Shown here piece by piece: positions 7,661-16,009 of a stretch of DNA of 64,000 nucleotides. Positions within the stretch are counted from its first letter, which is position 1; each line of letters begins with the position of its first letter. The stretch covers positions 496,001 through 560,000 of the forward strand of contig CAVUDD010000005.1 of NCBI GenBank assembly GCA_963740205.1, given 5' to 3'. Below the pieces are notes generated by a model that was not told the origin of the DNA, searched no databases, and worked only from the letters and a program-made list of their open reading frames with translations. The translations under genes and the position numbers were made by a program. Origin of the DNA: UBA2137 sp963740205. GTDB taxonomy: Bacteria; Pseudomonadota; Alphaproteobacteria; Micavibrionales; Micavibrionaceae.

Positions 7661-9559
7661 TTATTTATCCTTATCAGGGGCTTTATCTTTTGCGTTATCG
7701 TCATTACCGAATAGAGCTTCCTCAACATCTTCCTCAATCATTTGTGCTTGAGGATGAACAGCAGGACCTTTTTCGATTTCTTCATCGAGTTCCTTTTCGG
7801 CTTTTGATCTGTCGAATAGGTGTATAGGTACACCCATGCGCTTCATAATAACGCCTTGTTGTAGAACAGACAAAGCGTTTGAAACTGTCCAGTACACAAC
7901 AAGTCCTGCAGCAAAGCCTGAAAGAATAAATGTAATGAAGAACGGGAAATACGCCATCATCGTTTTTTGCATAGGGTCTTGCGGAGGAGGATTCATTTTT
8001 TGCTGTAAAATCATGAATATCAACATAATGCAGGGCCATACACCGATCATAAGGAATGACGGAACATCAAAAGGTATTAATCCAAATAGATTAAATATTG
8101 ATGTCGGATCAGGTTTTGATAAATCGTGAATCCAGCCAAAGAAAGGCGCGTGGCGCATTTCAAGTGTGATATAAATCACCTTATACATTGCGAAGAAAAT
8201 TGGAATTTGAAGCAGAATAGGTAAGCAACCCGCCATAGGATTGACCTTTTCTTTCTCATAGAGTTTAACCATTTCCTTTTGCAACCTTGCTTTGTCACCA
8301 GAGAATTTTGTGCGCAAGTCTTTCATCTCTGGCGCAACTTTTTTAAGTTTTGCAAAAGATTTATATGAGGTATTTGCAAGAGGGAACACAGCTACACGGA
8401 TTAGAATAGTCAGTAAGATAATTGCAATCCCGAAGTTTCCAGTCAGATGGAAAAAAGTGGTTAGAAGCCAGTGGAATGGGCGTGTCATAAAATACAGAAC
8501 ACCAAAATCAATCGCGAGGTCAAAGTGTCTCACCCCAAATTTATTTTCGTAAGCATCCAAAAGCTCTAATTTTTTCGCACCCACATAAAAGTGATTAGTA
8601 GAGGTAATCGTCTTCCCGCTTTCGATTTCTAGTCCCTGTCCAGTGACATCGGCCTGATAAAGAGGGCGTGTGCCAGGCTCACGTTCCTGAGTGGCTAAAA
8701 AACGGAATGTTTTATCAGTGTCTTGCGCTGGAAGTATTGCAGACATCCAGTATTTACGTGAAAAGCCAGTCCAGCCACTTTTTGACAGGAATGTTTTTGC
8801 GGGCGCACCTTCTAAATCATCAAAGTCTATTTCTTCAAGGTCATCGTTAAAATAGCCAATAAGACCTTCGTGGGCAATTATCTTACCTTCAAGGTTATCG
8901 GGGATGCCGCGTTGCGCAATAGCTGCGTATGGAAATAATGTGACAGATTGACTTGAGTTATTAATAACGCTGTCTGTGACAGTAAACATAAAGTGCTCAT
9001 CAAGGCTAATGTCCTTAACAAAGGTCAAGCCCTGTCCGTTGTTCCATTGTAGCTTCACCGACGTTGAGCTAGTCAGCTTTGAGCTACCAATAACCGTCCA
9101 TACAGTGTTGCGGTTAGGTAAGGAAACTGATGTATCAGGGCTATTGACCCAGCCACTTTCGGCGTAATAAGGATGGGCAGAACCTACAGGTGAAAATAGC
9201 TCTACGTTTTCCTTTTTCTCAAGTGTTTTGAAGTATTCCTTTAATGAAATATCATCAATGCGCGCACCTGTGAGTGATAAAGAACCAGCAATCTCATTAT
9301 TATCAATGCCAATGCGAGCAGCATCAGATGCTAAAACTTCTGCGCGATCTTTTTGAGGATCTTTGGAAACAGCTTTCGTTTCTGCAATTGTCTGTTGAGA
9401 GATTTGCGTTTGCTGTTGTCTGGTAGCTTGAAGGGCAGCCTGTTGAGGCCCAAAGACATACTTGTCGAACACTCCCCATATTACAACTGAGATAACGATA
9501 AAAATGATCAGATTGCGGATGTCCTGAGGGTGCATACCACCTGATTTTTGACCTGACAT
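7661..9559 (-). CDS. yidC: membrane protein insertase YidC
   Basis: YidC inserts and folds inner-membrane proteins with or without SecYEG. It has an N-terminal membrane anchor (about residues 14-31), a large periplasmic beta domain (about 55-345) and the conserved five-helix insertase core from about 355 to 590. The core includes NPMAGCLPILLQIPIFFAMY and the loop with QQKMNPPPQDPMQK. The acidic tail (600-632) is variable. It has a good GGAAAT ribosome-binding site and lies in an operon with yidD and engB. Confidence 0.97.
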   Translation of the reverse strand: MSGQKSGGMHPQDIRNLIIFIVISVVIWGVFDKYVFGPQQAALQATRQQQTQISQQTIAETKAVSKDPQKDRAEVLASDAARIGIDNNEIAGSLSLTGARIDDISLKEYFKTLEKKENVELFSPVGSAHPYYAESGWVNSPDTSVSLPNRNTVWTVIGSSKLTSSTSVKLQWNNGQGLTFVKDISLDEHFMFTVTDSVINNSSQSVTLFPYAAIAQRGIPDNLEGKIIAHEGLIGYFNDDLEEIDFDDLEGAPAKTFLSKSGWTGFSRKYWMSAILPAQDTDKTFRFLATQEREPGTRPLYQADVTGQGLEIESGKTITSTNHFYVGAKKLELLDAYENKFGVRHFDLAIDFGVLYFMTRPFHWLLTTFFHLTGNFGIAIILLTILIRVAVFPLANTSYKSFAKLKKVAPEMKDLRTKFSGDKARLQKEMVKLYEKEKVNPMAGCLPILLQIPIFFAMYKVIYITLEMRHAPFFGWIHDLSKPDPTSIFNLFGLIPFDVPSFLMIGVWPCIMLIFMILQQKMNPPPQDPMQKTMMAYFPFFITFILSGFAAGLVVYWTVSNALSVLQQGVIMKRMGVPIHLFDRSKAEKELDEEIEKGPAVHPQAQMIEEDVEEALFGNDDNAKDKAPDKDK

Positions 9560-9585
9560 GGGTAAATTTCCTATGTAATTATGTT

Positions 9586-9855
9586 TTACGCGTTTTTGGA
9601 TTTCGAGCTTTTATAACTTATGGCGTCTTTCCACGCAAACCGTTTCGGGACTTTGTCCTCAAATGGGCGCGATGAATAGGGCTGACAATTCAAAATTCGC
9701 GATACTGCAAGATAACTCCCTTTAATCGTACCATGCTGATCTAAGGCTTCTTCGGCATAGACAGAGCAGGTAGGATGAAAACGACACTGGTTACCCATGA
9801 AGGGGGAGAGAATAAAACGGTAAGCACGAATAAGAAATTTTAAGATGTATTTCAT
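9586..9855 (-). CDS. yidD: membrane protein insertion efficiency factor YidD
   Basis: A small (89-residue) amphipathic membrane-associated protein with the family pattern YRFILSPFMGNQCRFHPTCS (residues 12-31) and the invariant cysteines. It helps YidC-dependent insertion. Its ATG overlaps the stop of the upstream glycosyltransferase by 4 nt. In most bacteria rnpA and rpmH sit directly upstream; here they do not, and a GT4 glycosyltransferase takes that place. Confidence 0.95.
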   Translation of the reverse strand: MKYILKFLIRAYRFILSPFMGNQCRFHPTCSVYAEEALDQHGTIKGSYLAVSRILNCQPYSSRPFEDKVPKRFAWKDAISYKSSKSKNA

Positions 9856-10913
9856 GCTTTTGTCATTTCTTCGTAAAGACTTTGATAGGCTTTCATCGCA
9901 CTATTCTTACTGAATTCATTTTCGTAGCGTTTAAAACCGTTCGTAACAAGTTTTTGCTGAAGTTCTCTATTATTTTTCAAAGTATTAACGGCATTTACAG
10001 TTGCTGTTACATCATCCCTTGGCACAATAATAGCGTCCTCTCCATCTCTTACGAACTGGCGAGGGCCATCAGCGTCGGAAACAATGACAGGGGTCTTTTG
10101 TGCCCAAGCTTGAACAAATACATTTCCGAATGGCTCAAATCTTGAAATAAATAAACAAATATCGCAAGCTCGCAAAAGAGCCTCTCTATCGTCTCTCCAA
10201 CCTAAAAATCTTACCCTGTCATCAACGCCTAAGCTATGGGCTAAATTTTTCAAAGCATCTTTCTCTGGGCCATCGCCCGCGCACCATAGATAAGCGTTTG
10301 GAATATCTCTTATGGCTGTGATGGCAATATCTAAGGCTTTGGAATTGTGATATCGGGCAAGTGAGAGAAGCACAGTTGCATTTTCTGGTGTATCAAGGCT
10401 TTCACGTGATACTGGTACTACACTTCCATCATAAGGGGGGGCAAAATTTGGAAAGAAAGTTACCCTGTCTTCTGGGACACCTTCCTTTTTCAAGTAATCA
10501 CTAATCGCAGGTGTGTTACCTAAAAAATAATCGGATTTCTTAAAGTATTTAAGGTTATAATAACCGCCTAACCTTGATAAAACTTTGTAAGGCCTACCTT
10601 TTTTTGCAGGCAGTTTAGAGGCTGCGCGCGCCATCCATGTTTGTACAATATCAGGTTTAAATTCATCGATAATTTTATCTAGTGCAAAAGGTGTGTAGAT
10701 ATCTAGCTTTCCTCCAAAGGGAAGTGTACGCACAGACAGGCCAGTAGCCTTGAATTTTTGAAGTCTTTCAGAATGGTTTCTAGCAACGATGAGTTGGCGA
10801 TGACCATCTTCGTGTAATGCAATGCATGTATCAGAGAAAGCGGTTTCGGCACCACCAAAACGAGCCCCTGCCATAACTTGTAGAACTCTGAACTTTTTTG
10901 ATTTTGAAGTCAT
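9852..10913 (-). CDS. GT4-type glycosyltransferase
   Basis: A 353-residue GT-B glycosyltransferase. The N-terminal Rossmann half has a Gly-rich acceptor loop (ARFGGAETA, residues 17-25) and the C-terminal half the donor-binding region. The usual EX7E nucleotide-sugar motif reads EPFGNVFVQ, so the second Glu is Gln. The acceptor is unknown; lipopolysaccharide or another envelope glycan is plausible but unproven. It is translationally coupled to yidD (ATGA overlap), so it is transcribed into the yidD-yidC-engB run. Confidence 0.85.
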   Translation of the reverse strand: MTSKSKKFRVLQVMAGARFGGAETAFSDTCIALHEDGHRQLIVARNHSERLQKFKATGLSVRTLPFGGKLDIYTPFALDKIIDEFKPDIVQTWMARAASKLPAKKGRPYKVLSRLGGYYNLKYFKKSDYFLGNTPAISDYLKKEGVPEDRVTFFPNFAPPYDGSVVPVSRESLDTPENATVLLSLARYHNSKALDIAITAIRDIPNAYLWCAGDGPEKDALKNLAHSLGVDDRVRFLGWRDDREALLRACDICLFISRFEPFGNVFVQAWAQKTPVIVSDADGPRQFVRDGEDAIIVPRDDVTATVNAVNTLKNNRELQQKLVTNGFKRYENEFSKNSAMKAYQSLYEEMTKA

Positions 10914-10932
10914 TAGATTTTTTGGAGGGCGT

Positions 10933-11487
10933 TTAATTTTTTAGCTCTCGGCCTACACCAAAAGTATCATTCAAGTGCGACACCAAACGATTAGTTGTTT
11001 TTCCGTCTTGCAGGGTTCCCAGTAATTTTTTGCAATCTTCCTTGAGGCTTATTGGTACCCACTCAACTTTCTTATCTTTCTCAATCGCAACTTGATTTGT
11101 AAGCTTAATATAGTCACCCATTTTTTTAGGGGACGTAATAGTCTGACTTTTGATCATTTTATCAATGCGTGATTTTGCTGATTTCATAGGATTAGTCAGA
11201 TTTTTTTGTAAGCCACCATAATATCCATACAAATCATTTTTAAGGTCAGGGTTGGCTTTACTGCATGATTTAACTGCATTTCCAAGAGTTGTCTCAACAT
11301 GTTTGATTGAGTGCAAAATACCATTGGACAAGGTTAGAATCTCGAACTGTTTTCTTTGTTGCTCTGTCAAACCCTGTAAAAGTGAATTGGTTTGTTCTTC
11401 CCATGCTTCCATCAGGCTAGGAGCAGCGGCACCAGGCGAAGCCAACAGGAAAAGACAGAAGCAAGTTAGAGTGAAACGTAAAAACAT
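10933..11487 (-). CDS. secreted protein of unknown function
   Basis: I do not recognise this protein. It begins with a clear Sec signal peptide (hydrophobic residues 4-16, probable cleavage after the AAA near 21-23). The mature part is mostly helical and charged, with two cysteines (about residues 75 and 151) that could form a disulfide in the periplasm. It lies between rne and the glycosyltransferase on the same strand with short gaps, so it is probably cotranscribed with them. No catalytic motif is visible. Confidence 0.7.
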   Translation of the reverse strand: MFLRFTLTCFCLFLLASPGAAAPSLMEAWEEQTNSLLQGLTEQQRKQFEILTLSNGILHSIKHVETTLGNAVKSCSKANPDLKNDLYGYYGGLQKNLTNPMKSAKSRIDKMIKSQTITSPKKMGDYIKLTNQVAIEKDKKVEWVPISLKEDCKKLLGTLQDGKTTNRLVSHLNDTFGVGRELKN

Positions 11488-11490
11488 GGT

Positions 11491-13848
11491 TTAGCCTTTA
11501 CTCCACCAACCCTTTTTCTTTTTCTTAGGCGCCTGATTAACAACCTCATAATCCTTTTTAACGGCCTCTTCTTTTTTCTCTTCATTTTTCTTAGGTTGAG
11601 GAGGGGCACTATCGTTTGAAGGGGCAGGGGAATTTTCTTCAGTCTTTTTTGACTTTGGTTTTTCTTCTGAAGACTTTTCATCCTTTTTTGTATCTTTAGC
11701 ATTAGGCTTACGTCCACGCTTAGGGGCCGCTTTCTTTTCGGCTCCTTCTGATTTCTGAGGCGTAGCTTCCTGATTTTCAGACTTTTCTTCTTTTACATTA
11801 ACCTCTTCATTGGTCTTATTAGGTTTCTTATGACGAGAGTTTCTATTTCTCGAAGAATTTCTGTTTTTATTTTCTTTCTTATTCTCATCATCATGCTCAG
11901 GAGGAGTGTTTTGCGCTTTCTGGTTGCTATTATTCTCCTTTTTATTCTCATCGGATGTGTTTGAATCATCATTTTGATGGTTGTGAGAATTGTTTTGGTC
12001 CTGACGCCCACGCCCACCTCGGCGCCCACGCTTAGTTTTATTGCGACGATTATTATTATTGTTATTGTTGTTGTTATTATTGCTTGAATCTTCTGGAGCG
12101 GAATGATGTTTCGGCTTTACAGCAGCAACGGCCTTACCGTCAGTAAGAATTTCAAATGCGCCAGGTGTAAGCTCACTATCTGACTCAATTCTTATTTCAA
12201 GTTTAAATTGCTCTTCAATACCTTCAAGCATCGCACGTTTATGATTGAGGATGTACAAGGCCACCTCATCAGGAATGCGCAACTCAATTTCTGTATGTTT
12301 GTTTTTGATAGCTTGCTCTTCAACTGCTCGTAACGCGATAACAGCCGCTGAATCCGTCGTACGTGTATAGCCAAAGCCTGCGCAATGTCCGCAAACTTCA
12401 AATTGTGACTCTGTAACACTTGGATTTAGACGTTGGCGCGATAGTTCCAAAAGTCCAAAGTTGGAAATGCGACCAATTTGAATGCGAGCACGGTCGCTTG
12501 ATAGTGCCTCTTTAAGTCTGCGCTCTACTTTCGTGTTGTTACGGTGATCTTCCATGTCAATGAAGTCGATAACAATTAAACCGCCCAAATCACGAAGCTT
12601 CAATTGCCTTGCAACTTCCTCAGCAGATTCAAGGTTGGTACGTAATGCGGTTTCTTCAATATGACGCTCTTTGGTTGCGCGACCTGAGTTTACATCAACG
12701 GCAACAAGCGCCTCTGTCGGATTAATTACGATATAGCCACCAGATTTTAACGGTGCAACTGGCTCGCTCAGCTGTGCAATTTGCGTTTCAACTTGAAATT
12801 TCTGAAATAGAGGAATGCTGGCATCGGTGTATTCTTTCACACGCTTAACATGCGAAGGAATAAGCATTTTCATGATTTTCTTGGCTTCTTTTGTGGCTTC
12901 TTTGCCTGAAATGATAATCTCATCAATATCACGTGTGTAAATGTCACGAAGAGCACGCTTTACAAGTGAGCCCTCCTCATAAATACATGCAGGGGCAATG
13001 GATTCCAGAGTTAGATTACGAATTTCGTCCCAAAGACGCATTAGATAGTCAAGGTCACGTTTAATTTCGGTTTTTGTGCGCTCAACACCAGCTGTTCTTA
13101 GGATAACAGACATACCGTCTGGAACATTAAGTTCCTTTAGAATTTCGCGCATTCTGCGACGTTCTTTAAAATTGGCAATCTTACGGCTAACGCCACCGCC
13201 ACGTGGGCTGTTTGGCATTAGGACACAATAGCGGCCAGGAAGTGATAGATAGCTTGTTACGGCAGCGCCTTTGTTTCCACGCTCTTCTTTTTGAACCTGA
13301 ACAAGCATGATTTGTCCACGTTTGACAACCTCTTGTATCTTGTAATTTTTCTTGAGCTTAGGACGCTTAGGTTTTTCACCCTCTGCAACGTCACCACCAA
13401 CAATCTCTACATCACGAGATTTAGAATTCTTGCGGCCGCGTCCGCGACCTCTTTTATTCTTGTTGTTGTCTTCGTCGTCTAGTTCTTCTTCCTCTGCAAC
13501 GTCGTCAGGCTCGATGCCTTCGTCGTCTAGTTCTTCTTCCTGTTTAGCCAGAGCTTCCATCTCGGCTTTTTGCTCTTCGATCAAAGCTTCTCGGTCTGCA
13601 ATAGGAATGCGGAAATAGTCAGGATGAATTTCAGAGAAAGGTAAAAAACCGTGACGGTTTCCACCAAAGTTGACAAAAGCGGCCTGAAGTGAGGGCTCGA
13701 CACGGGTCACCTTAGCGAGAAATATACTACCTTTAATTTGTTTTCTGAGGTGGCTCTCGTAATCGAAATCTACAAGATATTGATCGTGAACGACGGCAAC
13801 ACGTACCTCTTCGGCTTGGGTTGCGTCCACTAATAAACTTTTAGTCAT
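11491..13848 (-). CDS. rne: ribonuclease E/G
   Basis: Main endoribonuclease of mRNA decay and rRNA/tRNA processing. The S1 domain begins at about residue 38 and is interrupted by an acidic then basic insertion (about 88-170), as in other alphaproteobacterial RNase E proteins. The two Mg-binding aspartates are D385 in VDVNSG and D428 in VIDFIDM. The Zn-link is CGHC at 486-489. The tail from about 585 to 785 is disordered, with an Asn run, Arg/Gly patches and Lys/Glu stretches, and ends in KKKKKGWWSKG; such tails scaffold the degradosome. Length (785) is moderate. The ATG follows a structured leader. Confidence 0.96.
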   Translation of the reverse strand: MTKSLLVDATQAEEVRVAVVHDQYLVDFDYESHLRKQIKGSIFLAKVTRVEPSLQAAFVNFGGNRHGFLPFSEIHPDYFRIPIADREALIEEQKAEMEALAKQEEELDDEGIEPDDVAEEEELDDEDNNKNKRGRGRGRKNSKSRDVEIVGGDVAEGEKPKRPKLKKNYKIQEVVKRGQIMLVQVQKEERGNKGAAVTSYLSLPGRYCVLMPNSPRGGGVSRKIANFKERRRMREILKELNVPDGMSVILRTAGVERTKTEIKRDLDYLMRLWDEIRNLTLESIAPACIYEEGSLVKRALRDIYTRDIDEIIISGKEATKEAKKIMKMLIPSHVKRVKEYTDASIPLFQKFQVETQIAQLSEPVAPLKSGGYIVINPTEALVAVDVNSGRATKERHIEETALRTNLESAEEVARQLKLRDLGGLIVIDFIDMEDHRNNTKVERRLKEALSSDRARIQIGRISNFGLLELSRQRLNPSVTESQFEVCGHCAGFGYTRTTDSAAVIALRAVEEQAIKNKHTEIELRIPDEVALYILNHKRAMLEGIEEQFKLEIRIESDSELTPGAFEILTDGKAVAAVKPKHHSAPEDSSNNNNNNNNNNNRRNKTKRGRRGGRGRQDQNNSHNHQNDDSNTSDENKKENNSNQKAQNTPPEHDDENKKENKNRNSSRNRNSRHKKPNKTNEEVNVKEEKSENQEATPQKSEGAEKKAAPKRGRKPNAKDTKKDEKSSEEKPKSKKTEENSPAPSNDSAPPQPKKNEEKKEEAVKKDYEVVNQAPKKKKKGWWSKG
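12050..12082. repeat. trinucleotide microsatellite encoding poly-Asn in RNase E
   Basis: The plus strand reads as a run of ATT/GTT triplets, giving eleven consecutive Asn codons in rne at the junction between the catalytic part and the disordered tail. Such repeats can change length by slippage without breaking the frame. Confidence 0.8.
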
Positions 13849-13916
13849 TTTAAACTCCTATTTGCGGGGCTGCCTGACACTTTGACCATCTCTTAACGAC
13901 TTCAGAGAGGAGGCGT

Positions 13917-14018
13917 CGGCGCAAATCGCCGCATGTTCTTTGTTTTATCCATCGGAGAAGCCCCTTATCATAAACAAAGGGGAGAAGGAGCAGCCGATGT
14001 CGGAAGAATTAGTCTTCC
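13917..14018 (-). promoter_or_regulatory. structured 5' leader of rne mRNA
   Basis: In minus-strand RNA, an outer stem pairs CATCGG (plus 13994-13999) with CCGATG (13950-13955). It encloses an inner stem of CCCCTT (13977-13982) with AAGGGG (13961-13966). Independent hairpins lie on each side: a 6-bp stem at 14002-14018 and a 5-bp GC stem at 13917-13931. The element lies 70-170 nt before the rne ATG. RNase E autoregulates through its own leader in E. coli; a similar role here is inference. Confidence 0.5.
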
Positions 14019-14181
14019 TTATGATTGACTGGACTAGCGAAACCCTAAAATAAACTTACAATTGCTACAATCCAGTTTGTCGTAAAAAGCAGATTAGACC
14101 CATATGCCTTAAAGCACAATCTTAAAAAGCATGCCAGATTAAAAAAACTCTCTATCGCTTATGTCGAAACAGTTTCGAGTT

Positions 14182-14210
14182 ATATTATGATTTGGCCAAG
14201 ATTGTGATAA
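14182..14210 (-). promoter_or_regulatory. candidate rne promoter
   Basis: On the minus strand TTATCA (14210-14205), a 17-nt spacer and TAATAT (14187-14182) form a moderate sigma-70 match, which would give a leader of about 325 nt containing the hairpins. It overlaps the amidase promoter, so the two may compete. Confidence 0.4.
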
Positions 14211-14221
14211 CATGCTATAAT
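14192..14221 (+). promoter_or_regulatory. candidate amidase promoter
   Basis: TTGGCC (14192-14197), an 18-nt spacer and a consensus TATAAT (14216-14221) predict a start near 14228, about 50 nt before the ATG. Confidence 0.5.
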
Positions 14222-14277
14222 TTATCTGTTCGCCGAGCCTTCTGCTAGGCAGTTTTTGAGTTTTGTTTGGTTGTTCT

Positions 14278-15552
14278 ATGCACGTATTTTCACGTTACAA
14301 ATTTTTGACGTTTCTTGGCATTTTGTGCGTTTTGCTCATTAGTCATGCAGTGGAAGCCTCGCAGCTTTCTGCAATTCGCTATGGCCCACATCCTGGTAAG
14401 GACAGGATTGTTCTGGATGTTTCGGAAAAAGTTAATGCGCAAGCTCGCCTAGACAAAAACACATTACATGTTCTTTTACCAAAAACAGATGTGCCTTCTT
14501 ATATAAGTACAATAAAATCACTTGGGCCTGTCGAGAATGTAGAAGTTTCTAGTCAATCAAGTGAGGGTGCTGAATTAGCACTTACCCTTAAAAGAGATAT
14601 GCGCCTCATGGAAAGCTTCTGGATATTATCCGAGGGCAAAGAGCCGCGCTTTGTCATTGATTTGGGTTTTGTACCCAAACCAGATGAAAAACAGCAGACG
14701 AAAAGCGAGATTGACGCACTGATTAATGAAATAGCCGAAAAGCAGGATGTTGCGACCGAGCCTGTTAAATACGTGGCATCTTCGGGTAACTATCCACCCA
14801 TACCTGCACGAAAACCCGAAATGAAGACACCAGCCCAAATTATTGTGCAAGGTTGGAAGCCTCTTATTATTATTGATCCTGGACATGGTGGAAAAGACCC
14901 GGGCGCACGCGCTAAAAGCGGCCAATACGAGAAAGAAATCGTTCTTAAATTATCTCGTGAACTAGCAAAATACCTTGAAAACACTGGGCGCTATAGAACG
15001 AAAATGACGCGCTCTGATGATAAATTTATAAAATTACGTGAACGAGTAAACATTGCGCGCAGGGAAAAAGGCGACCTTTTCTTGTCTATCCACGCCGATT
15101 CAATACAGAACAGAGACGTAAGTGGTGTTTCTGTATACACATTATCGGAAAAAGCCTCGGATGCTCAAACTGCCAAACTGGCAGCACGTGAAAATAAGGC
15201 AGATTTAATTGCAGGTGTAGATCTTTCTCATGAAGATAAGGACGTTGCAAATATTCTTCTTGATTTGGTGACACGTGATACTACCAATCAATCTAAATTT
15301 TTTGCCAATCTAACAGTTGAGAATTTTAAGAAAAATAATGTAAAGATGCTTACTAAGCCTCACCGTCATGCAGGTTTTGCAGTTCTAAAGGCGCCTGACA
15401 TACCAGCTATTCTTGTGGAAAGCGGATTTGTTTCAAGTGATCAGGAGGTGAAAAAACTGAATGATCCAGAACATCGCCAAAAGATAGTCAAAGCCTTGGC
15501 GCAGAGCATTGATGCTTATTTCTTAAGATTGGCTTCCTTAAGAACTCGCTGA
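14278..15552 (+). CDS. amiC: N-acetylmuramoyl-L-alanine amidase (AmiC type)
   Basis: A periplasmic zinc amidase that cuts the bond between MurNAc and the stem peptide, needed for daughter-cell separation. A signal peptide (hydrophobic stretch, cleavage near VEA-S) is followed by an AMIN domain for septal targeting and a C-terminal Amidase_3 domain. The zinc and catalytic residues are visible in DPGHGGKDPG, the following Glu in YEKEIV, SIHADS and VESGF. The ATG at 14278 is chosen; a TTG at 14263 is in frame, and neither has a clear ribosome-binding site. AmiC is the closest named relative by domain order. Confidence 0.9.
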   Translation: MHVFSRYKFLTFLGILCVLLISHAVEASQLSAIRYGPHPGKDRIVLDVSEKVNAQARLDKNTLHVLLPKTDVPSYISTIKSLGPVENVEVSSQSSEGAELALTLKRDMRLMESFWILSEGKEPRFVIDLGFVPKPDEKQQTKSEIDALINEIAEKQDVATEPVKYVASSGNYPPIPARKPEMKTPAQIIVQGWKPLIIIDPGHGGKDPGARAKSGQYEKEIVLKLSRELAKYLENTGRYRTKMTRSDDKFIKLRERVNIARREKGDLFLSIHADSIQNRDVSGVSVYTLSEKASDAQTAKLAARENKADLIAGVDLSHEDKDVANILLDLVTRDTTNQSKFFANLTVENFKKNNVKMLTKPHRHAGFAVLKAPDIPAILVESGFVSSDQEVKKLNDPEHRQKIVKALAQSIDAYFLRLASLRTR

Positions 15553-15732
15553 ATTATTTAACAAATAATGGAACTTTTTTTGACTGTTGCGGACAAGTCA
15601 CATTTTCTATTTTCCAAAAAAAATTCTTAAAAAACAGTGTTCAAGACAGATTTCCTCGTGTATACAAGAAAAGAATTTGCTCAAGTATGGGCTAATTTCT
15701 TAAAACCAATAACCTTAATTAAGGGGACTAAA

Positions 15733-15936
15733 ATGAAAAAACTTATCGCTTTGTCATGCATGATCGCTGCTTCAACTGCTCTTTCAGCATGTGGTAACTC
15801 AGGTACAGGATACGTTGATACACAAGCTCCATACGCTGAAGAGCGTACAGCTGGTGGTACACAGACACCTGTAGCTCGTGAGCGCGTTGAAGTTCGTACA
15901 GCTGAGCCTGTATTCGAAAGACGTGTAACGAAGTAA
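15733..15936 (+). CDS. 67-residue lipoprotein of unknown function
   Basis: The start is the ATG at 15733, preceded by AAGGGGACTAAA as a good ribosome-binding site; the longer frame from 15637 lacks one. The product has a basic N-terminus, a hydrophobic core and the lipobox LSAC at residues 17-20, so it should be cleaved and lipidated. The mature peptide is only about 48 residues, polar, with no recognised domain. It stands alone with its own terminator and has no same-strand partner. Small lipoproteins of this kind are often abundant envelope proteins, but I cannot assign a role. Confidence 0.7.
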   Translation: MKKLIALSCMIAASTALSACGNSGTGYVDTQAPYAEERTAGGTQTPVARERVEVRTAEPVFERRVTK

Positions 15937-15960
15937 TTCGAAATTGATTCGAACAAGAAA

Positions 15961-15990
15961 AAAGCTGCCAGATTAGGCAGCTTTTTTTTG
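15961..15990. terminator. bidirectional intrinsic terminator
   Basis: The stem AAAGCTGCC/GGCAGCTTT (15961-15969 with 15976-15984), with a 6-nt loop and a T run on one side and an A run on the other, ends the lipoprotein transcript and can also serve the convergent L,D-transpeptidase. Confidence 0.85.
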
Positions 15991-16009
15991 TGTTTCAAAT
16001 TTCCAAAAT

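Larger units (their letters stand above)
13849..14277. other. rne/amidase divergent intergenic region
   Basis: This is the only gene-free stretch over 300 bases in the window. It holds the rne leader with several hairpins (13917-14018), a candidate rne promoter on the minus strand, a candidate amidase promoter on the plus strand, and a perfect TTGGCCAA palindrome (14192-14199) between the two start sites. I see no tRNA or conserved small protein here. Confidence 0.7.

Noticed and set aside
12050..12082. CRISPR-like repeat
   Set aside because: A coding trinucleotide run with no spacers.
13352..13618. Plus-strand Ser-rich open frame
   Set aside because: It is the antisense shadow of the acidic insertion in rne and has no ribosome-binding site.
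15553..15569. AT-only inverted repeat ATTATTT/AAATAAT after the amidase as a terminator
   Set aside because: The stem is too weak without GC pairs; not annotated.
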